A model generated the notes under the pieces. It saw nothing but the letters and a program-made list of their open reading frames with translations. It had not been told where the DNA came from and searched no databases. Shown here one piece after another: positions 8,482 through 16,577 of a stretch of 57,502 bases of DNA (its first letter is position 1; each line of letters starts with the position of its first letter). The stretch is from positions 1 to 57,502 of the forward strand of contig CACZFF010000027.1 of the NCBI GenBank assembly GCA_902780385.1. The letters are read 5' to 3'. The stretch comes from an uncultured Lachnospiraceae bacterium (GTDB lineage Bacteria; Bacillota; Clostridia; Lachnospirales; Lachnospiraceae). The translations under genes and the position numbers were made by a program.

Positions 8482-9472
8482 TATTGTTGCTTTTATCCCG
8501 CGTATGGTCGCCCAGAGTATTCCGCTTATGCTGGGCAGCACCGGTGAAACAATTACACAGAAATCCGGCAACCTGAACCTGGGTATTCCCGGTGTCATGT
8601 ATGTCGGCGCGATCTCGGGTGTCATCGGTTCCTTCCTGTATGAGCATTCCTGCGGCGGTTCTGCAGAGGCCATGAATCCCTTTCTGACGATCGCCATTCC
8701 TCTGTTCTGCTGCCTGCTGGGCTCTTTTCTGATGGGACTTTTGTACTGTATTCTGACAGTAACACTGCGCGCCAACCAGAATGTCACCGGCCTTGCCATG
8801 ACCACCTTCGGCGTTGGCTTCGGCAATTTCTTCGGAGGATCCCTGATCAAACTGACCGGTTCGGATATCCCCTCCATTGCCCTGAGCGCGACTTCCAACG
8901 CTTTCCGCACGACACTTCCCTTTGCGTCAGCAGCCGGAACTGTCGGGAAGCTGTTCTTTTCCTATGGTTTTCTTGCTTACGCCGCGATCATTATTTCCCT
9001 GGCTGCCGCTTATGTGATACGAAGCACCAGAGTAGGGCTGCACCTTCGCGCGGTGGGAGAGAGTCCCGCGACTGCTGATGCTGCCGGCATCAACATCACC
9101 AAATACAAATATGTCGCCACCATCCTGGGATGTATGATCGCAGGACTGGGCGGCCTCTACTATGTCATGGATTATGCCAACGGCGTCTGGTCCAACGACG
9201 CCTTCGGCGACCGCGGATGGCTGGCCATTGCCCTGGTTATCTTTACCATCTGGCGTCCCGACATAGGTATTCTCTCATCCTTCCTTTTCGGAGGACTTTA
9301 CATTCTGTATCTGTATATTCCCACCGGAGTGAATCTGGCTGTCAAGGAACTGTACAAAATGCTTCCCTACATCGTAACGATCATTGTCCTGATCATCACA
9401 AGCATGAGGAACAAGAGAGAAAACCAGCCACCGGCCAGTCTTGGACAATCGTATTTCAGAGAAGAGAGATAA
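8474..9472 (+). CDS. ABC transporter permease, second subunit (NupQ-like)
   Basis: A 332-residue membrane protein with about eight helices, partner of the preceding permease. It carries the family landmarks SGNLNLGIPGVMYVGA near the start and LRAVGESPATADAAGI late in the protein. The ATG at 8474 lies inside the end of the upstream gene (shared ATGTTTGA) and is preceded by GGGAGGA, so it is preferred over an in-frame start at 8426. With the lipoprotein and ATPase it completes an importer probably specific for nucleosides or related compounds. The C-terminal tail is short and polar. A hairpin at 9622 closes the operon. Confidence 0.9.
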   Translation: MFDIVAFIPRMVAQSIPLMLGSTGETITQKSGNLNLGIPGVMYVGAISGVIGSFLYEHSCGGSAEAMNPFLTIAIPLFCCLLGSFLMGLLYCILTVTLRANQNVTGLAMTTFGVGFGNFFGGSLIKLTGSDIPSIALSATSNAFRTTLPFASAAGTVGKLFFSYGFLAYAAIIISLAAAYVIRSTRVGLHLRAVGESPATADAAGINITKYKYVATILGCMIAGLGGLYYVMDYANGVWSNDAFGDRGWLAIALVIFTIWRPDIGILSSFLFGGLYILYLYIPTGVNLAVKELYKMLPYIVTIIVLIITSMRNKRENQPPASLGQSYFREER

Positions 9473-9621
9473 GCGGTACTGAACGGATCTTTGGAAGTTT
9501 CTTTTGGGAACCGATCATCCTATCCCGCCATTGTTCAAATAATGTTCATATTGTTGTTAATAAATATTTTGAATTGTTGATTTACAATGGACAGGGAATG
9601 GCGGAGAAGCCGATATTTGTG

Positions 9622-9657
9622 CGGCAGCAGACTACATGACAGCCTGCTGCCGTTTTT
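9622..9657 (+). terminator. Rho-independent terminator after the BMP operon
   Basis: CGGCAGCAG pairs with CTGCTGCCG across a 13-base loop and is followed by TTTTT. It ends the transporter operon and lies just before the next ribosome site. Confidence 0.75.
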
Positions 9658-9678
9658 CATAAACAGCAGGAGGAGTTT

Positions 9679-10134
9679 ATGGGCAGTTTATGGCAGTCTT
9701 TGATCAATAACAGGATTCTGCTGACCGGTGGGGCCGCCTGGGCCTTGTCACAGGTCCTGAAGATTCTGATTCATATGGCTGTACACAGAGAATTTGTCCT
9801 GGAGCGTCTTTTCGGAGACGGAGGGATGCCGAGCAGTCATTCGGCTACGGTCTCCAGTGTGGCCGTGAAGACAGGACTTTTGTGCGGCTGGGATTCCCCC
9901 GTGTTTGCTCTTGCGGCGATCCTGGCGATCATTGTGATGCATGATGCCATGGGTGTCCGGCTGGAGACCGGGAAACAGGCCAAAGCCATCAATGAGATCA
10001 TAGAGCATCTGATCAGCGAAGAGGATATGTCCTTCGGCCCTGACCAGGCGCTGAAGGAGTTTGTGGGTCACACTCCCCTGCAGGTGGCCGGAGGCTGTCT
10101 GCTCGGAATCATCGTAGGGCTTTTTGTCATGTAG
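9679..10134 (+). CDS. divergent PAP2 family membrane protein (DUF212, YuiD-like)
   Basis: A 151-residue integral membrane protein of the divergent PAP2 family, distant relatives of acid phosphatase/vanadium haloperoxidase enzymes. The motif GDGGMPSSHSATVSS (about 46-60) carries the phosphatase-like Ser-His pair. A second conserved block is HDAMGVRLETGKQAKAINE. Three to four hydrophobic helices are visible. Members are thought to act on phospholipid or isoprenoid phosphates, but the bacterial role is not settled. The start follows an excellent AGGAGGAG site. The gene is probably monocistronic: a terminator precedes it and the next promoter lies about 200 bases after it. Confidence 0.88.
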   Translation: MGSLWQSLINNRILLTGGAAWALSQVLKILIHMAVHREFVLERLFGDGGMPSSHSATVSSVAVKTGLLCGWDSPVFALAAILAIIVMHDAMGVRLETGKQAKAINEIIEHLISEEDMSFGPDQALKEFVGHTPLQVAGGCLLGIIVGLFVM

Positions 10135-10331
10135 TGTTAATAAGATGATGTTGAGGTCAAAAGGTGGTTAAGGGAACACCGTCTCGTCAAGCTGCACAAA
10201 CGCCTTGGGCACGCTCTCGCTCTACCCTCGCTGGCAGTGGTACTATGGCCGCTAAGGGTATTCTGAGCCGTCGGGACAGTAATCGTGCATTGAATAAACA
10301 AGCTCGAAAAACAAGCTTTTAAAATGTAATC
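10135..10331. other. intergenic stretch without a recognisable gene
   Basis: No open frame with a ribosome site was found here. Short self-complementary pieces exist (for example around AAGGTGGTTAAGGGAACACC at 10160-10179), but there is no T tract. On the minus strand a short fragment reads like a protein tail (AFVQLDETVFP, then stop), which may be a gene relic. Confidence 0.3.
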
Positions 10332-10360
10332 TTTTCAAAGGAACTTTAATCTGTTAAAAT
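10332..10360 (+). promoter_or_regulatory. probable promoter of the F420-ligase-like gene
   Basis: TTTTCA (10332-10337), 17 bases, TAAAAT (10355-10360). Each hexamer matches the sigma-A consensus at four or five positions. The start codon is 69 bases downstream, leaving a leader of about 60 bases. Confidence 0.5.
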
Positions 10361-10429
10361 ACTAAATTGGCAGTCGGGGTAAGCCCGCTGGTCTAAGTTA
10401 CTTCACTTTTATTACAGGAGATTAAAGGA

Positions 10430-11632
10430 ATGAGCAATACAGAGCGCAGAGTAGGTACAGTATCCAGAGGCATTCGATGCCCTATCATCCGTCAGGGCGA
10501 TGATCTCGGCGAGATCGTTACAAACAGCGTACTGGAAGCAGCGGAATATGAAGGGTTTTCCATTCGCGACAGAGATGTCATTGCAGTGACAGAGTCCATT
10601 GTCGCGCGTTCACAGGGCAATTACTGCAGTGTCGATGATATTGCGGCAGATGTAAGGGCCAAGCTGGGCGGTGAGACCGTAGGTGTGATCTTCCCCATTC
10701 TTTCCAGAAACCGCTTTGCAATCTGCCTGCGCGGTATCGCTATGGGCGCAAAGAAGATCGTCCTCATGCTTAGCTATCCTTCCGACGAAGTCGGCAATGA
10801 GCTGGTCAGCCTGGATAAGATTGATGCCGCCGGCGTCAATCCCTACAGTGATGTCCTGACCCTTGAAAAATACAGAGAGCTCTTCGGTGTGAACCGCCAC
10901 GAGTTTACCGGTGTTGACTACGTCGAGTATTACGGTGACCTGATCCGCTCCTGCGGCGCCGAGGCGGAGATCATCTTTGCAAATCAGCCCGCTGCGATCC
11001 TGCCTTACGCTGACCATATTCTCAACTGCGATATCCACACCCGCAAGCGCACCAAGAGGATCCTGCTGGCAGCAGGCGCAAAGGTTGTCTGCAGCCTGGA
11101 TGAGATCATGACTGCTCCCGTGAACGGCAGCGGCTGCAACGAGCTGTACGGACTTCTGGGCTCCAACAAGTCCACTGAAGACAAGATCAAACTCTTCCCC
11201 CGTGATGCCAGAGATCTCGTTCTGGATATCCAGAAGAAGGTCCTTGACAGGACCGGCAAACATGTCGAAGTCATGGTCTACGGGGACGGCGCTTTCAAAG
11301 ATCCGCAGGGTAAGATCTGGGAGCTCGCTGATCCGGTTGTCTCCCCCTTCTTCACAGACGGCCTCATCGGCACACCCAATGAGCTCAAGCTCAAATATCT
11401 GGCTGACAACGACTACAAAGACCTCTCCGGCGATGCGCTTCGCGAAGCTATCTCCGAGAGTATCCGCCAAAAAGATGCCGACCTTAAGGGCAGTATGGCC
11501 TCTCAGGGAACAACTCCCCGCCAGCTGACTGACCTGATCGGCTCCCTCTGCGACCTCACCAGCGGTTCAGGCGATAAGGGAACCCCTGTTGTACTCGTCC
11601 AGGGCTATTTCGATAACTACACAAATGACTGA
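10430..11632 (+). CDS. coenzyme F420-0:L-glutamate ligase-like protein
   Basis: A 400-residue protein whose N-terminal half matches the F420 ligase fold (CofE/FbiB class, PF01996 type). That fold adds gamma-linked glutamate to a cofactor using GTP. Supporting blocks are DDLGEIVTNSV, RDVIAVTESIVARSQGN and the late VEVMVYGDGAFKDP with DPVVSPFF. It is longer than archaeal CofE (about 250 residues). F420 is not expected in this type of organism and no cofC, cofD, cofG or cofH lies nearby, so the acceptor may be another molecule. The ATG has a CAGGAG site nine bases upstream. It stands alone between a promoter and a terminator. Confidence 0.8.
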   Translation: MSNTERRVGTVSRGIRCPIIRQGDDLGEIVTNSVLEAAEYEGFSIRDRDVIAVTESIVARSQGNYCSVDDIAADVRAKLGGETVGVIFPILSRNRFAICLRGIAMGAKKIVLMLSYPSDEVGNELVSLDKIDAAGVNPYSDVLTLEKYRELFGVNRHEFTGVDYVEYYGDLIRSCGAEAEIIFANQPAAILPYADHILNCDIHTRKRTKRILLAAGAKVVCSLDEIMTAPVNGSGCNELYGLLGSNKSTEDKIKLFPRDARDLVLDIQKKVLDRTGKHVEVMVYGDGAFKDPQGKIWELADPVVSPFFTDGLIGTPNELKLKYLADNDYKDLSGDALREAISESIRQKDADLKGSMASQGTTPRQLTDLIGSLCDLTSGSGDKGTPVVLVQGYFDNYTND

Positions 11633-11711
11633 TTCCAGCCGGCTTCTGAATAAGTACAAGTCAGAAGTAGTAATTGCCGGAATAAATGGTTCTGTATCCG
11701 CAGAAAAGTAC

Positions 11712-11745
11712 AGCAGGCAGAGGATGATTCCTCTGCCTGCTTTTT
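11712..11745 (+). terminator. Rho-independent terminator after the ligase-like gene
   Basis: AGCAGGCAGAGGA pairs perfectly with its complement over a TGAT loop and is followed by TTTTA. Confidence 0.88.
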
Positions 11746-11798
11746 ATGCATTCATATTTCTCCGTAAATTTTTGTTCCAAAATGTGGCTGTAAAAGAG

Positions 11799-11835
11799 GA
11801 AAAGCAGGGGCGTCTCACTCCTGCTTTTCTTTTTA
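11799..11835. terminator. second terminator, between convergent genes
   Basis: GAAAAGCAGG pairs with CCTGCTTTTC across an 11-base loop; TTTTTAT follows on the plus strand. It lies between the plus-strand ligase-like gene and the convergent feoAB, so it may serve both directions, though the minus-side T tract is poor. Confidence 0.65.
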
Positions 11836-11861
11836 TGACACGGTCAGTGAAAGGTATTATT

Positions 11862-14405
11862 TCAGAGAAAACTGCCTATGATACGGACGATCAGGGCAGC
11901 GATCCAGGCGATGGCGCACTGCCAGACAATCAGGGAGGCAGCCCATTTCATGCCGAGTTCGCGGCGCACGGCGGCAACAGCTGCGACGCAGGGGGTGTAG
12001 AGCAGGGAAAAAACCAGCAGTCCTGCAGCCATCAGGGGTGTCATGACAGAGGTGACACCGCCTTCGTATAAGATCTCCAGCGTGGAGACGACACTTTCCT
12101 TTGCCATGAAACCGCTGATCAGGGAGGTGCAGATCCGCCAGTCCCCCAGACCGATCGGTTTAAAAAGGGGTACGAGCAGACCGGAAACCATAGCCAGAAT
12201 GCTATCAGCGGAATTGTCCACCATGTTGAGGTGCAGATTGAAGTTCTGCAGGAACCAGATCAGGATGGTGGCGATCAGGATGACCGAGAAGGCGCGCTGC
12301 AGGAAATCCCTGGCCTTTTCCCACAGAAGCTGCAGGGTGTTGCGCAGACCGGGGAGCCGGTAATTGGGCAGTTCCATTACGAAGGGGACTGCTTCACCGC
12401 GGAAGAGGGTTCCCTTGTAGAGAAATGCCGCGAGAATACCGGTCAGGATCCCCAGCACATAGAGGCCTGTCATGATGAGGCCTCCCCGTCCGGGGAAAAA
12501 GGCATTGACAAAAAAAGCATAGATTGGGATTTTTGCCGTGCAGCTCATAAAGGGCGTCAGCAGGATCGTCATGCGGCGGTCGCGGTCACTGGGCAGTGTC
12601 CTGGTGGCCATGACGGCGGGGACGCTGCATCCGAATCCGATCAGCATGGGGACGATGCTTCGTCCCGAAAGTCCGATGCGGCGCAGCATGTGGTCCATGA
12701 CAAAAGCTACACGCGCGATGTAGCCGCTGTCTTCCAGAAGAGAGAGGAAGAGGAACATGATCACAATGATCGGAATGAAACTCAGTACACTGCCGACACC
12801 TGCGAAAATACCGTCAACGATCAGGCTGTGAATGGCAGGATTGACATTTGCGGCGGTCAGGATATTGTCTATCGAGACAGTCAGGGATTCGATCCCTGTC
12901 TCCAACAGTCCCTGCAGCCAGGCGCCGATCACATTGAAGGTCAGATAGAAGACGGCCGCCATGATCAGGACGAATACTGGGATTGCCGTGTACCTGCCTG
13001 TCAGGACCCTATCAATTTTGCGGCTCCGAACATGCTCACGGCTCTCCCGGGCACGGTAGACAGTCTGCCCGCAGATCTTGAAGATAAAAGCGTAGCGCAT
13101 GTCAGCGATTGCAGCACTCTTGTCCATCCCGCGCTCATTTTCCATCTGGACAATGATGTGATTGAGCAGCTGCTTCTCATTCTGATCGAGGCCGAGTTTT
13201 TCAAGCAGGAGGCTATCGCCTTCGATGATCTTGGAGGAGGCAAATCGAACAGGCAGGTCTGCGCGCTCTGCGTGGTCTTCGATCAGGTGGGCGACAGCAT
13301 GGAGACAACGATGTACGGCACCGCCGTGATCGTTTTCATCGCAGAAATCCTGCCGCAGGGGACGTTCCTGATAGTGGGCGACATGGATGGCGTGATCCAC
13401 CAGTTCTTCAATGCCTTCTCCGCGTGCAGCGGAGATCGGGATGACCGGAACTCCCAGCAGAGACTCGAGTTTGTTGATGTCAATGGATCCCCCGTTGCCG
13501 CGGACTTCATCCATCATATTGAGGGCCACGACCATGGGTATGTTCATTTCAAGCAGCTGGATGGTCAGATACATGTTGCGCTCAATATTGGTCGCATCGA
13601 TGATATTGATGATGGCCCTGGGCTTTTCCTCCAGCACATAATTGCGGGAGATGAGCTCTTCACTGCTGTAGGGTGACATGGAGTAAATGCCGGGAAGATC
13701 GGTGACCAGAGTATTGGGATGACGGCGGATCGCGCCGTCCTTGCGGCTGACTGTGACACCCGGGAAATTGCCGACATGCTGATTGGAACCGGTGAGCTGG
13801 TTGAAGAGGGTGGTCTTGCCGCTGTTCTGGTTGCCCACGAGGGCGAAGGTCAGAAGAGTATCGTCCGGAAGCGGATCGCCGTCTCCGGGCTGATGGAAGC
13901 GTCCGGCCTCGCCGAGACCGGGATGTTCGGTCTTTGGGCGGAGGGCAGTTTTTTTACTCTCGGCGTTTTCCTCCCTTTTGTTTGCGTGGGAAGCATTCTC
14001 ATATGCGGCGCGCGCATAGGAGGACGGAGCGCTGCTGTCGTCAGCGGACATAGCGCTGTCCCTTTCACTCACGGATTCGGAAGCTGTCTGTGAACCGGTA
14101 TGATGCCCGGCAGGTATGACAGTGATCTGTTGGGCATCGGCGATGCGGATCGTGAGTTCATAACCATGTATACGCAGCTCCATAGGGTCTCCCATGGGAG
14201 CCAGCTGCACAACCGTCACTTCAGAACCGGGTATAACACCCATATCCAGAAAGTGCTGACGAAGGGCCCCTTCGCCTCCGACCTTCGTGATGATTGCGGA
14301 CTGTCCGACGGGAGTTTCGCTGAGTGTGATCGCTCCCGGAATTTTCTGAGGGGAGGCAGATTGTTTTTTCTTCTTTCTGTTACTGTTTTTATGTTCGAAA
14401 GCCAA
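11862..14405 (-). CDS. feoB: ferrous iron transporter, FeoA-FeoB fusion
   Basis: An 847-residue fusion that imports Fe2+. A basic N-terminus leads into a FeoA (SH3-like) domain at about 25-100 (LRQHFLDMGVIPGSEVTVVQ). An Asp/Ser/Glu-rich linker (about 100-185) follows. The FeoB GTPase domain has G1 GNQNSGKTT near 190, G3 DLPG near 235 and G4 NMMD near 297. Next come the GDI helical region and the polytopic pore with gate motifs such as IGFGCSVPAVMATRTL and MSCTAKIPIY. Most bacteria encode FeoA separately; fusion ties the accessory domain to the pore. The ATG follows AAGGAGAA on the minus strand. A promoter with a nearby palindrome lies upstream, fitting iron-dependent control. A 481-codon plus-strand frame inside it is a shadow. 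Confidence 0.95.
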   Translation of the reverse strand: MAFEHKNSNRKKKKQSASPQKIPGAITLSETPVGQSAIITKVGGEGALRQHFLDMGVIPGSEVTVVQLAPMGDPMELRIHGYELTIRIADAQQITVIPAGHHTGSQTASESVSERDSAMSADDSSAPSSYARAAYENASHANKREENAESKKTALRPKTEHPGLGEAGRFHQPGDGDPLPDDTLLTFALVGNQNSGKTTLFNQLTGSNQHVGNFPGVTVSRKDGAIRRHPNTLVTDLPGIYSMSPYSSEELISRNYVLEEKPRAIINIIDATNIERNMYLTIQLLEMNIPMVVALNMMDEVRGNGGSIDINKLESLLGVPVIPISAARGEGIEELVDHAIHVAHYQERPLRQDFCDENDHGGAVHRCLHAVAHLIEDHAERADLPVRFASSKIIEGDSLLLEKLGLDQNEKQLLNHIIVQMENERGMDKSAAIADMRYAFIFKICGQTVYRARESREHVRSRKIDRVLTGRYTAIPVFVLIMAAVFYLTFNVIGAWLQGLLETGIESLTVSIDNILTAANVNPAIHSLIVDGIFAGVGSVLSFIPIIVIMFLFLSLLEDSGYIARVAFVMDHMLRRIGLSGRSIVPMLIGFGCSVPAVMATRTLPSDRDRRMTILLTPFMSCTAKIPIYAFFVNAFFPGRGGLIMTGLYVLGILTGILAAFLYKGTLFRGEAVPFVMELPNYRLPGLRNTLQLLWEKARDFLQRAFSVILIATILIWFLQNFNLHLNMVDNSADSILAMVSGLLVPLFKPIGLGDWRICTSLISGFMAKESVVSTLEILYEGGVTSVMTPLMAAGLLVFSLLYTPCVAAVAAVRRELGMKWAASLIVWQCAIAWIAALIVRIIGSFL

Positions 14406-14502
14406 TGAAGGGTTCTCCTTGTCTGTTATGCCCCGGAATCTGTCAGAAAAACACGGGGAATGATATTTGCTTTTAGTAGCAGTAGTTTCCGGTAGAAGAT
14501 AG

Positions 14503-14510
14503 TTAGCTAA
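14503..14510. promoter_or_regulatory. short palindrome at the feoAB transcription start
   Basis: TTAGCTAA is a perfect 8-bp palindrome six to thirteen bases downstream of the proposed feoAB -10. Metal regulators of the DtxR/IdeR group bind TTAG...CTAA-type sites, so an iron-dependent repressor site is plausible. The palindrome is short and may be chance. Confidence 0.3.
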
Positions 14511-14515
14511 GACAA

Positions 14516-14544
14516 ATAATATAACGCTTTCGGAAATAATGCAA
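14516..14544 (-). promoter_or_regulatory. probable feoAB promoter (minus strand)
   Basis: On the minus strand TTGCAT, a 17-base spacer and TATTAT are found. The -10 is good and the -35 weak (TTG only). The leader to the start is about 100 bases. It runs back-to-back with the promoter at 14559-14587. Confidence 0.5.
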
Positions 14545-14558
14545 GAAAAAAGTCTTTT

Positions 14559-14587
14559 TTTACATTGTGTTAATCACATGCTATAAT
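14559..14587 (+). promoter_or_regulatory. sigma-A promoter of the polytopic membrane protein gene
   Basis: TTTACA (14559-14564), 17 bases, TATAAT (14582-14587). The -35 has five of six consensus bases and the -10 is perfect. The leader is about 165 bases. Confidence 0.8.
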
Positions 14588-14758
14588 AAGGCAGACTTTT
14601 TCCATCGCATTTTCTTTATATATGCGGAATCGTTACGGAATTACATCTGCCGCTGTATTATTCGCTGCATGTTCCGGCACTTTACAGGACATCAACTGTT
14701 CCCCTAAAGCGGCAGTGAGCACATAGAAACCCGGATAAAAAAATGAGAAGGAAGATAC

Positions 14759-16375
14759 ATGGAAACAATAACTGAAACTGAAACAAAAAAAAGCAGGAGT
14801 GTTCTGCTCTGGATCCTGATCGTTCTGGCTCCTCTTATAGCCGGATGGCTGATCGGACTGATTTCCGGCACGAGTCCGCTGAAACTGGATGCCTGGAACA
14901 CGACATGGAGTGATGAGAACGGTTATTACAGAGTGATCCGCACAATGAGATACTACGGAGTCCCTCAGGGAATGACGGGATTCAACGAGATCACCTCCGG
15001 CAATGTACCGTTCGGACCTTACAACCTTTTTTCCTATATTCCCTATTATCTTCTTTCCTTTGCCACGGGATGTACTTCGCACAATTATATTTATATTTGC
15101 AACATTATCATGGCTGTGCTGGCAAATGTTTTCTTTGTCGTCCTTGTCCGTCCGGGCAGGAGGCAGTCATTTCTGACGGCACTCTTTTTCCTCACCCAGC
15201 TGATCGCTGCCAGGTACACCTGGTCGGGAATGGCGGAGGCAAGCTATCACTTTTATATAGTAGTGTTCATGGGACTGGTCATCTGGTATCTGCGAAATCC
15301 TGATGCTTCCGGCCTGAAAAAAACGCTGGCCCTGATCGCAATGGTGGCCCTCACCTTTGCATTCGGTGTCATGCGCCCCTACTTTGCGGCCATGTTCCTG
15401 ATCCCGCTCTATCTGCTGGTCTTCCGCAACAACAGGATCGGCGAGGTGTCACGTTTTATCAGCTCCCTGCTGATTCTTGCGGCCATGTTCGGAACAGTGA
15501 TCCTGATGTATTATTTCATGGGCTTTGTTGCAGAGTATTTTGAAGCCGCACCGGCCATGAAGCTGGCTCAGATTATCCGCGGCGGACAGATCCGGGACAT
15601 AGTCATGGGGCTTGTACAGGCCAACAAAGACGGTGTCCATGCTGCTCTCGACCTGGTGAAAGATAACCGCTGGGCAGGCGGGATCACCTTCCTGTTTTAC
15701 TTTGAATGGATCATGCTTTTCGCAGAATACCTCTATTCACTGGTCAGCAAAAAGAAGGACGGCTCCGCGGCAGTCCTGTTTCTGCTGCTTCTGTCGGGCG
15801 CAATGATCTACGAGGCGGCCATACTGCTCTACAAGGCTTATCAGCTGCACAGAATGCTTCTAGCCATCACGATCGCCTATTCGCTTTTCCTGATCGAGTT
15901 CGGGCATATTCTGTCATGGGTGAATGCGGCAGCTGTGATCGCCTGTGTCGCCTTCTATATCATCATGAAGCCCGCTGCCTTTGCGCTTCCCCAGGTCAAT
16001 GAGGCCAGTATTTCCGCTGAACAGCTCGCTCAATACAAAGGTGAGATGAAAAAGCAGATGCCCATGTACAAGGTGCCGGAAAACGGGATTTTTGAGAGGC
16101 CCGATTCTCTGGAACCTTACTGGCAGAATACAATTGCCAAGATTACGGAAGACGAACAGATCCAGCTGTATTTTGTACTGCCGGATTATCTGTCCCTGAA
16201 TTTCTGCTCCGAGAAATACATGAAACAGTGTATCAAAAATGATGGATTCAGCAGCAGATATATTATGGTCAAAACAGATTCCGAGCTCGACGAAATGTGC
16301 GAAAGACAATACAAACTCCTTTGGGAAGGAGTCAACCATTCCATTTATGACTGCAGCATGAGCACTGCAGAATGA
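14759..16375 (+). CDS. polytopic membrane protein, GT-C-like (function unknown)
   Basis: A 538-residue membrane protein with about ten to eleven hydrophobic helices between residues 17 and 412 and a hydrophilic C-terminal domain of about 120 residues. The first loop outside the membrane contains LDAWNTTWSDENGYYRVIR. An acidic motif in that loop is characteristic of GT-C glycosyltransferases that use lipid-linked sugars, so a cell-surface glycan role is inferred, not shown. The C-terminal part has several aromatic and acidic residues but no motif I recognise. The ATG follows AGAAGGAAG. A secreted SGNH hydrolase gene lies 200 bases downstream, which suggests a shared envelope-polymer task. Confidence 0.75.
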   Translation: METITETETKKSRSVLLWILIVLAPLIAGWLIGLISGTSPLKLDAWNTTWSDENGYYRVIRTMRYYGVPQGMTGFNEITSGNVPFGPYNLFSYIPYYLLSFATGCTSHNYIYICNIIMAVLANVFFVVLVRPGRRQSFLTALFFLTQLIAARYTWSGMAEASYHFYIVVFMGLVIWYLRNPDASGLKKTLALIAMVALTFAFGVMRPYFAAMFLIPLYLLVFRNNRIGEVSRFISSLLILAAMFGTVILMYYFMGFVAEYFEAAPAMKLAQIIRGGQIRDIVMGLVQANKDGVHAALDLVKDNRWAGGITFLFYFEWIMLFAEYLYSLVSKKKDGSAAVLFLLLLSGAMIYEAAILLYKAYQLHRMLLAITIAYSLFLIEFGHILSWVNAAAVIACVAFYIIMKPAAFALPQVNEASISAEQLAQYKGEMKKQMPMYKVPENGIFERPDSLEPYWQNTIAKITEDEQIQLYFVLPDYLSLNFCSEKYMKQCIKNDGFSSRYIMVKTDSELDEMCERQYKLLWEGVNHSIYDCSMSTAE

Positions 16376-16577
16376 CGTAGATACGACTGAGAACCTGTAC
16401 ACTCCTGATCAGGCTGTATCCGGGATCATTACGGCTGACATTTTTGCACCCGATCACTACGTTATTTCACATAATTGATATTGGCAGGATATTTTTTTGA
16501 ATACATTTAAGATTACAGGAAATGAGGACAATTCCGATAAGGAGTCAGTCCGTTTGACGTCCATGAAGGAGACTCTC

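Noticed and set aside
10430-11632. evidence for a working F420 pathway
   Set aside because: One ligase-like gene alone does not establish F420 synthesis; no other F420 genes are in the window.
12231-13676. 481-codon plus-strand frame opposite feoAB
   Set aside because: It is antisense to clear FeoB motifs, has His/Asp/Gln-rich shadow composition and no ribosome site; it arises from codon bias of the real gene.
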